Shown in pieces: positions 13,900-17,296 of a stretch of 17,296 nucleotides of DNA. Origin of the DNA: DASUMF01 sp040510575 (lineage in GTDB: Bacteria; Actinomycetota; Acidimicrobiia; IMCC26256; DASPTH01); the NCBI GenBank assembly GCA_040510575.1, contig JBEVIU010000037.1:1-17296 (forward strand). The letters run 5' to 3'. Made by a program: the position numbers and the translations under genes. The notes below the pieces were generated by a model. It searched no databases and had not been told where the DNA came from. It saw nothing but the letters and a program-made list of their open reading frames with translations. Each line of letters starts with the position of its first letter. The stretch's first letter is position 1.

Positions 13900-15414
13900 G
13901 TGGGCTCCCGCCGACTGGCCTCGGCGTGTGTGCTCGTCGCCACCGTGTTCGCAAGCTTCGCGGCGCACGCGCTCCCCACCGCAAAACCCGCCATCGCCGC
14001 CACCGCGGTGAGCGCAGGACGCTCGGACAGCTCGTCGCTCGACTGGCGAAGCTGTCACGCCGAGCTGGAGTGCGCCGATCTGACCCGTCCCGCGCATCTC
14101 GACGATCCCGCCGGCCCGACCATCTCGCTCGCGGTCGCCCGCATCCCCGCCGCGGATCCCACGTCGCGCATCGGTGTGCTCATGGTCAACCCGGGTGGAC
14201 CCGGCGTGTCGGGCATCGCTCAGCTCGCGGGCATCCGGGCCGCGCTCCCCACCTCGGTGCAGGACCGCTTCGACCTCGTCGCGTTCGATCCGCGCGGGAC
14301 GGGCGCGACCACGCCGATCGACTGCGGTGCTGCCCTCGATCCGGTGTTCGACCTGAGCTTCTCGCCCGCAACGGTTGCCCAGCGCGATGCGCTCGTCGCC
14401 GCGATGCAAGACGTGGCGACGTCGTGTGCGGCACACAACGGGACCCTGCTGCGCGATGTCTCGTCGGTGACCGCGGCGCGCGACATGGACGCGGTGCGCG
14501 ACGCGCTCGGCGAACGTCAGTTGAACTACCTCGGCTACTCGTACGGGACGTATCTCGGCGCGCTCTACGCCGCGCTCTTCCCCGAGCGCGTGCGGGCCCT
14601 CGTGCTCGACGGCGCGATCGATCCGACCCTCGACGCGGTCGGCGACACCGTGCTCCAGGCCACCGGCTTCGAGAAGAACCTGGACAAGTTCCTGGCGTGG
14701 TGCTCTGAACCGCGCGACTGCGAGTTCGGCGCCACGAACGCGACGCGCGCGTACGACGCATTGCGGCGCCGCGTCGCCGCTGAGCCGATCGCGGCTCGCG
14801 GTCGTGACGGGCGTGCCCTCAACGACACCAGGTTCGACGCCGCAGTCCTCCAGCTGCTCTACGGCGGACGCGCGTCGTGGCCCGCGCTGGCATCGGGGCT
14901 CGCGGCGGCGGCCGACGGTGACGGCGGCCCACTGCTCCGCGTCGCCGATCGTTTCCTCGGGCGTGAGCCCGGCGGCGGCGACGATGGCTCCCTGGATGCG
15001 TTCTGGGCGGTGAGCTGCCTCGACGACCCGTCGTTCGGCGACGTCGCGCAGGCCGCGGCGACCGAGGAGCGCGCTCGGCAGGCTGCGCCGCGGCTCGGCG
15101 CCTTCGTGGCCAACTTCAGCCTTGCCTGCTCGGTGTGGTCCGCGCGGACCGAACCTGCCGGCCCGTCACCCGCCGACCCGGTGCCTGCGGTCACCGGCGT
15201 TGCACCCGACGCGCTGGTGGTCGGCGGTACGGCCGACCCCGCGACCCCGTTGGTGTCGGCGAAGCGGCTGGCGCGCGAGCTGGGCGGCGCGTCACTCGTC
15301 GTCGCGACCACTGATCAGCACACCGCGGTCGGATCGGGGATCGCGTGTGTCGACCGCGCGTTCGCCGAGTATCTCCTCGAACCTCGATCGCATCCGGGTA
15401 CGCGACGATGCTGA
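13900..15414 (+). CDS. Secreted alpha/beta hydrolase, tripeptidyl-aminopeptidase-like
   Basis: 504 residues from a GTG start. A signal peptide is clear: basic MGSRR, hydrophobic core (about 6-22) and a likely AHA cleavage site near 23. The mature part has the oxyanion motif NPGGPG, nucleophile Ser214 in GYSYG, then a lid and a C-terminal TAP-like region with Asp446 (GGTADPATP) and His474 (DQHTAVG). This is the Streptomyces Slp/Tap-type family (alpha/beta hydrolase_1 plus TAP C-terminal domain), which remove tripeptides or act as exported proteases or esterases. Substrate is unproven. The GTG is fixed by the signal peptide and the leaderless-type promoter six bases upstream. It begins 22 bases after the GGDEF-EAL gene, and ends one base from the convergent methyltransferase. 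Its peptide products could feed a peptide importer such as the one at 3604-9464 (inference). Confidence 0.92.
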   Translation: MGSRRLASACVLVATVFASFAAHALPTAKPAIAATAVSAGRSDSSSLDWRSCHAELECADLTRPAHLDDPAGPTISLAVARIPAADPTSRIGVLMVNPGGPGVSGIAQLAGIRAALPTSVQDRFDLVAFDPRGTGATTPIDCGAALDPVFDLSFSPATVAQRDALVAAMQDVATSCAAHNGTLLRDVSSVTAARDMDAVRDALGERQLNYLGYSYGTYLGALYAALFPERVRALVLDGAIDPTLDAVGDTVLQATGFEKNLDKFLAWCSEPRDCEFGATNATRAYDALRRRVAAEPIAARGRDGRALNDTRFDAAVLQLLYGGRASWPALASGLAAAADGDGGPLLRVADRFLGREPGGGDDGSLDAFWAVSCLDDPSFGDVAQAAATEERARQAAPRLGAFVANFSLACSVWSARTEPAGPSPADPVPAVTGVAPDALVVGGTADPATPLVSAKRLARELGGASLVVATTDQHTAVGSGIACVDRAFAEYLLEPRSHPGTRRC

Positions 15415-15415
15415 G

Positions 15416-16162
15416 TCAGCTGAGATGCAGCACCCAGATCTGCTCGGCCGGCCAGCGGCGGGCCCACGCAGCATCCCACCCGAAGGTGGTCGTGGCGCCC
15501 TTCGGTGCGCGCAGCTCCACGAGGTCGTCGATCACGAACCCCGCGGCGCGGAACGCACTGACCCACTCGCCCATCGTGAGCACGAAGTCGACGGTGCCGT
15601 CCGCTTCGGCCCACTCCCGCCGCCCGAAGTAGGAGCGCCGGAGGCGGCGGGTGGCGCGATCAGTGCGGCGCCGGTAGGTCACGTACGGCCACGGGGTGGT
15701 GTGCGAGAACACGAGGCGTCCGCCGCGGCGGAGCAGTCGTGCGACCTCGGGCAACGTGGTGTCGGGATCGCAGAACGACATCGCGCCGTGGTCGCAGAAC
15801 ACGAGGTCGAACGATGCGGCTGCGAAGGGAACCCGTGTGGCGCTGGCGCACACGAGTGGGAGCGCGCGTACGGCACCGGCCGATGCCCGGGCCGCGTGCG
15901 CGAGTTGCGCGGTCGACTGGTCGAGCGCCACGACCCGTGCACCTTGGCCCGCCAACGCGAGCGACCACTGTGCGGCGCCGCAGCCGTACTCGAGCACGTC
16001 GAGCCCGGCGACGTCGCCGAGCACGCGCACGTCCGCTTCGGGGATTCGCCACACGCCCCAGGCGTCCGGCGCCCGCACCAACGCGGCACCGTGCACGGCC
16101 TGGTAGTCGTCGGCGTCGTCGTCCCAGAACGTCCGGTTGTGCTGCTCGGCGGGTGTGCTCAC
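15416..16162 (-). CDS. Class I SAM-dependent methyltransferase
   Basis: 248 residues with the Rossmann-type SAM site: motif I VLEYGCGAA (56-64), acidic residue Asp81 in VVALDQS (ribose contact), motif III-like FDLVFCDHGAMSF and LLRRGGRLVFSHTTPW. It resembles the Methyltransf_11/25 group acting on small molecules, lipids or quinones; the substrate cannot be deduced. The N-terminus (EQHNRTFWDDDADDYQAVHG) is a common one for these enzymes. The GTG start at 16162 lies 13 bases after the HlyIII stop, with GAGG 11 bases upstream (weak). Earlier codons in frame fall in the neighbour gene. It is the last gene of the cupredoxin-led cluster on the minus strand. Confidence 0.9.
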   Translation of the reverse strand: MSTPAEQHNRTFWDDDADDYQAVHGAALVRAPDAWGVWRIPEADVRVLGDVAGLDVLEYGCGAAQWSLALAGQGARVVALDQSTAQLAHAARASAGAVRALPLVCASATRVPFAAASFDLVFCDHGAMSFCDPDTTLPEVARLLRRGGRLVFSHTTPWPYVTYRRRTDRATRRLRRSYFGRREWAEADGTVDFVLTMGEWVSAFRAAGFVIDDLVELRAPKGATTTFGWDAAWARRWPAEQIWVLHLS

Positions 16163-16175
16163 GCGTGTGTCCGCC

Positions 16176-16856
16176 TCAATCGCCGAGGGGCAGCACGAGG
16201 AACGTGATGGCGACGTAGTGCGCCAGCGCGGCGGCGATGACGAACGCGTGGAAGATCTCGTGGTAGCCGAACACCTCGGGCCACGGATCGGGGCGGCGGG
16301 CGGCATGGACGACCGCGCCGATCGTGTAGAGCAGCCCACCGATCGCGACGAGCCCGACGCCGAGCGGGCCCGTGCTCTCCCACAGCCCGCCGATGCCCAA
16401 CACCCCCGCCCATCCGAGTGCGAGGTACACCGCGGTGGAGTACCCGCGCGGCCGGTGGACCGGCAACCACTCGAACACGATGCCGCCGATGGCCACGCCC
16501 CAGACCAATGCGAGCACGACGACCCGCATCGGTGGCTCGACCGCGAGCAGCGCGATCGGGGTGACCGTGCCCGCGATCATCACGAAGATGGCGCTGTGGT
16601 CGAGCTGGAGCGCTCGGGCGGCGGCGGCGACGCTCCAGTGCGGCCGGTGGTACAGCGCACTCGCACCGAACATGCAGGCCATGCCGACGGCGTAGACGGT
16701 CGCCGCGAACGTCGCGGTGCCGTTCGGTGCGCTCACGATCGCGCCCACGCCCAACGCGACCGCCACGAAGAACGCGTAGAAGTGCGAGACCCCGCGCAAG
16801 CGAGGCTTCGGCCGTTCCGGTGCGATCTGCTCGAGCTCGCTCGTGGGGGTGCTCAC
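16176..16856 (-). CDS. Hemolysin III / PAQR-family membrane protein
   Basis: 226 residues with seven predicted TM helices and the conserved zinc-site motifs: SALYH (His70), QLDHSAIF (Asp86/His87) and HEIFHAF (His199, His203). This is the HlyIII (YqfA/TrhA) branch of the PAQR superfamily, related to adiponectin receptors and thought to be zinc-dependent membrane hydrolases (lipid or ceramide type) affecting membrane homeostasis; the hemolysin name is historical. The GTG at 16856 overlaps the upstream stop by four bases (GTGA). Earlier in-frame codons lie within the 78-residue gene. Length is normal for the family. Confidence 0.93.
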   Translation of the reverse strand: MSTPTSELEQIAPERPKPRLRGVSHFYAFFVAVALGVGAIVSAPNGTATFAATVYAVGMACMFGASALYHRPHWSVAAAARALQLDHSAIFVMIAGTVTPIALLAVEPPMRVVVLALVWGVAIGGIVFEWLPVHRPRGYSTAVYLALGWAGVLGIGGLWESTGPLGVGLVAIGGLLYTIGAVVHAARRPDPWPEVFGYHEIFHAFVIAAALAHYVAITFLVLPLGD

Positions 16857-17089
16857 TCGTGCCCCGGGTCGGCCCCGTCGACCTCGTCGGCGTCGTCGCG
16901 AGCGGCGAGTTGACGGACCTCGGTGCGACGCGTGTACGGCGCCAGGCACACCCCCACGATGATCGCGATGGCGACGATCACGAGGAACGACAACCCGAGG
17001 ATCAATCCGACGACGAGGATCCCGAGGAACGCGACCGCGGTGTCGACTGCGACGTGGGTCGACAGCGGGTGCGGTTCGCGGGGGTTCAC
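16853..17089 (-). CDS. Small membrane protein, unknown function
   Basis: 78 residues from a GTG that overlaps the stop of the cupredoxin gene by four bases. Two adjacent hydrophobic segments (about 15-33 and 34-51) are flanked by a His/Pro N-terminus and an acidic tail (DDADEVDGADPGHE). No Cys/His metal motif is obvious apart from one Cys in the second helix. I recognise no family. Its position between a cupredoxin and HlyIII, with GTGA junctions on both sides, argues that it is a real gene translated together with them. Confidence 0.72.
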   Translation of the reverse strand: MNPREPHPLSTHVAVDTAVAFLGILVVGLILGLSFLVIVAIAIIVGVCLAPYTRRTEVRQLAARDDADEVDGADPGHE

Positions 17090-17296
17090 GTGGCGGTGAT
17101 CGTCCCCCGCATGCCGGCGGCCCGATGGCCGGGAAGCGAGCAGTAGAACTGGTACTTGCCCGGCTTCGGGAGCACGAGCTTGCCCGTTGCCGCCTTGCCC
17201 GGCTTCACCGTGACGATCTTCTTGTTCGCGAACCCGGAGCCGTTCACCACGAAGTCGTGGGGCCCGTCGACCGACTTGAGTGCGATCGTGACCTGC
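17086..17296 (-). CDS. Cupredoxin (plastocyanin-like blue copper protein), 5' end beyond the window
   Basis: The minus strand from the right edge reads without a stop for 69 codons to a TGA at 17086-17088. It contains PHDFVVNG, a KPGKAATGKLVLPKPGKYQFYCSLPGHRAAGM-type end and finishes GTITAT. The His in PHDFVV, Cys in FYCS, His in PGH and the following Met form the classic type 1 copper site (His-Cys-His-Met). Small cupredoxins are usually secreted or membrane-tethered electron carriers; the signal or lipobox would lie outside the window. Its stop overlaps the next GTG (GTGA). It carries no ATG within the window and is easily missed. Confidence 0.9.
   Translation of the reverse strand, partial: QVTIALKSVDGPHDFVVNGSGFANKKIVTVKPGKAATGKLVLPKPGKYQFYCSLPGHRAAGMRGTITAT

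Noticed and set aside
12009..14003. A minus-strand open frame of 664 codons opposite the cold-shock and GGDEF-EAL genes
   Set aside because: Its composition is dominated by Arg/Asp/Val/His without motifs, and it lies fully antisense to two unambiguous genes.

Overview
This is a high-GC (roughly 70% G+C) chromosomal segment that looks like an actinobacterium. Grounds are frequent GTG and TTG starts, two promoters placed as for leaderless mRNAs, a PIG-L deacetylase of the mycothiol type, a secreted NPGGPG-type tripeptidyl-peptidase-like hydrolase, and an actinobacterial-looking Lon and cold-shock protein. A lineage such as Acidimicrobiia is a guess that needs a phylogeny. I see no tRNA, rRNA, CRISPR array, insertion sequence, phage gene or plasmid function. 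No gap without a gene exceeds about 235 bases.

Layout. (1) 1-397, minus: the 5' part of an ECF-type sigma factor with a GTG start. It is divergent from (2) lon at 631-3048, plus. (3) 3051-3503, minus: a DUF1801 protein, tail-to-tail with lon. (4) 3604-9464, minus: a complete five-gene peptide-type ABC importer operon, transcribed in the order binding protein, OppB, OppC, OppD, OppF, with overlapping or nearly abutting genes. (5) 9569-11114, plus: the ribosome-rescue hydrolase ArfB, then a pore-loop (ion-channel-like) membrane protein. (6) 11053-11853, minus: the PIG-L deacetylase, whose 3' end overlaps the channel-like gene by 62 bp. (7) 11960-15414, plus: a CspA-type cold-shock protein (TTG start), a membrane-anchored GGDEF-EAL protein with a degenerate GGDEF and an apparently intact EAL domain, and a secreted serine hydrolase with a leaderless-type promoter. 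(8) 15416 to the right edge, minus: a tightly coupled cluster of a cupredoxin (cut by the window edge), a 78-residue membrane protein, a hemolysin-III/PAQR-family membrane protein and a class I SAM methyltransferase.

Together the genes cover protein quality control (Lon), translation rescue and cold/RNA handling (ArfB, CspA), peptide uptake or turnover (importer and secreted peptidase), c-di-GMP breakdown, and small-thiol and copper or redox biology. I do not see a defence island, biosynthetic cluster or clearly new multi-gene system. The less ordinary signals are the channel-like protein with an altered selectivity filter and a convergent overlap, the cupredoxin/small-membrane/HlyIII/methyltransferase cluster, paired GGTACC-containing repeats between the divergent importer and arfB genes, the binding protein without a lipobox, and short tandem repeats at the 3' ends of two importer genes. 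Two genes at the edges (sigma factor and cupredoxin) lack an ATG-initiated reading frame inside the window and are easily missed.
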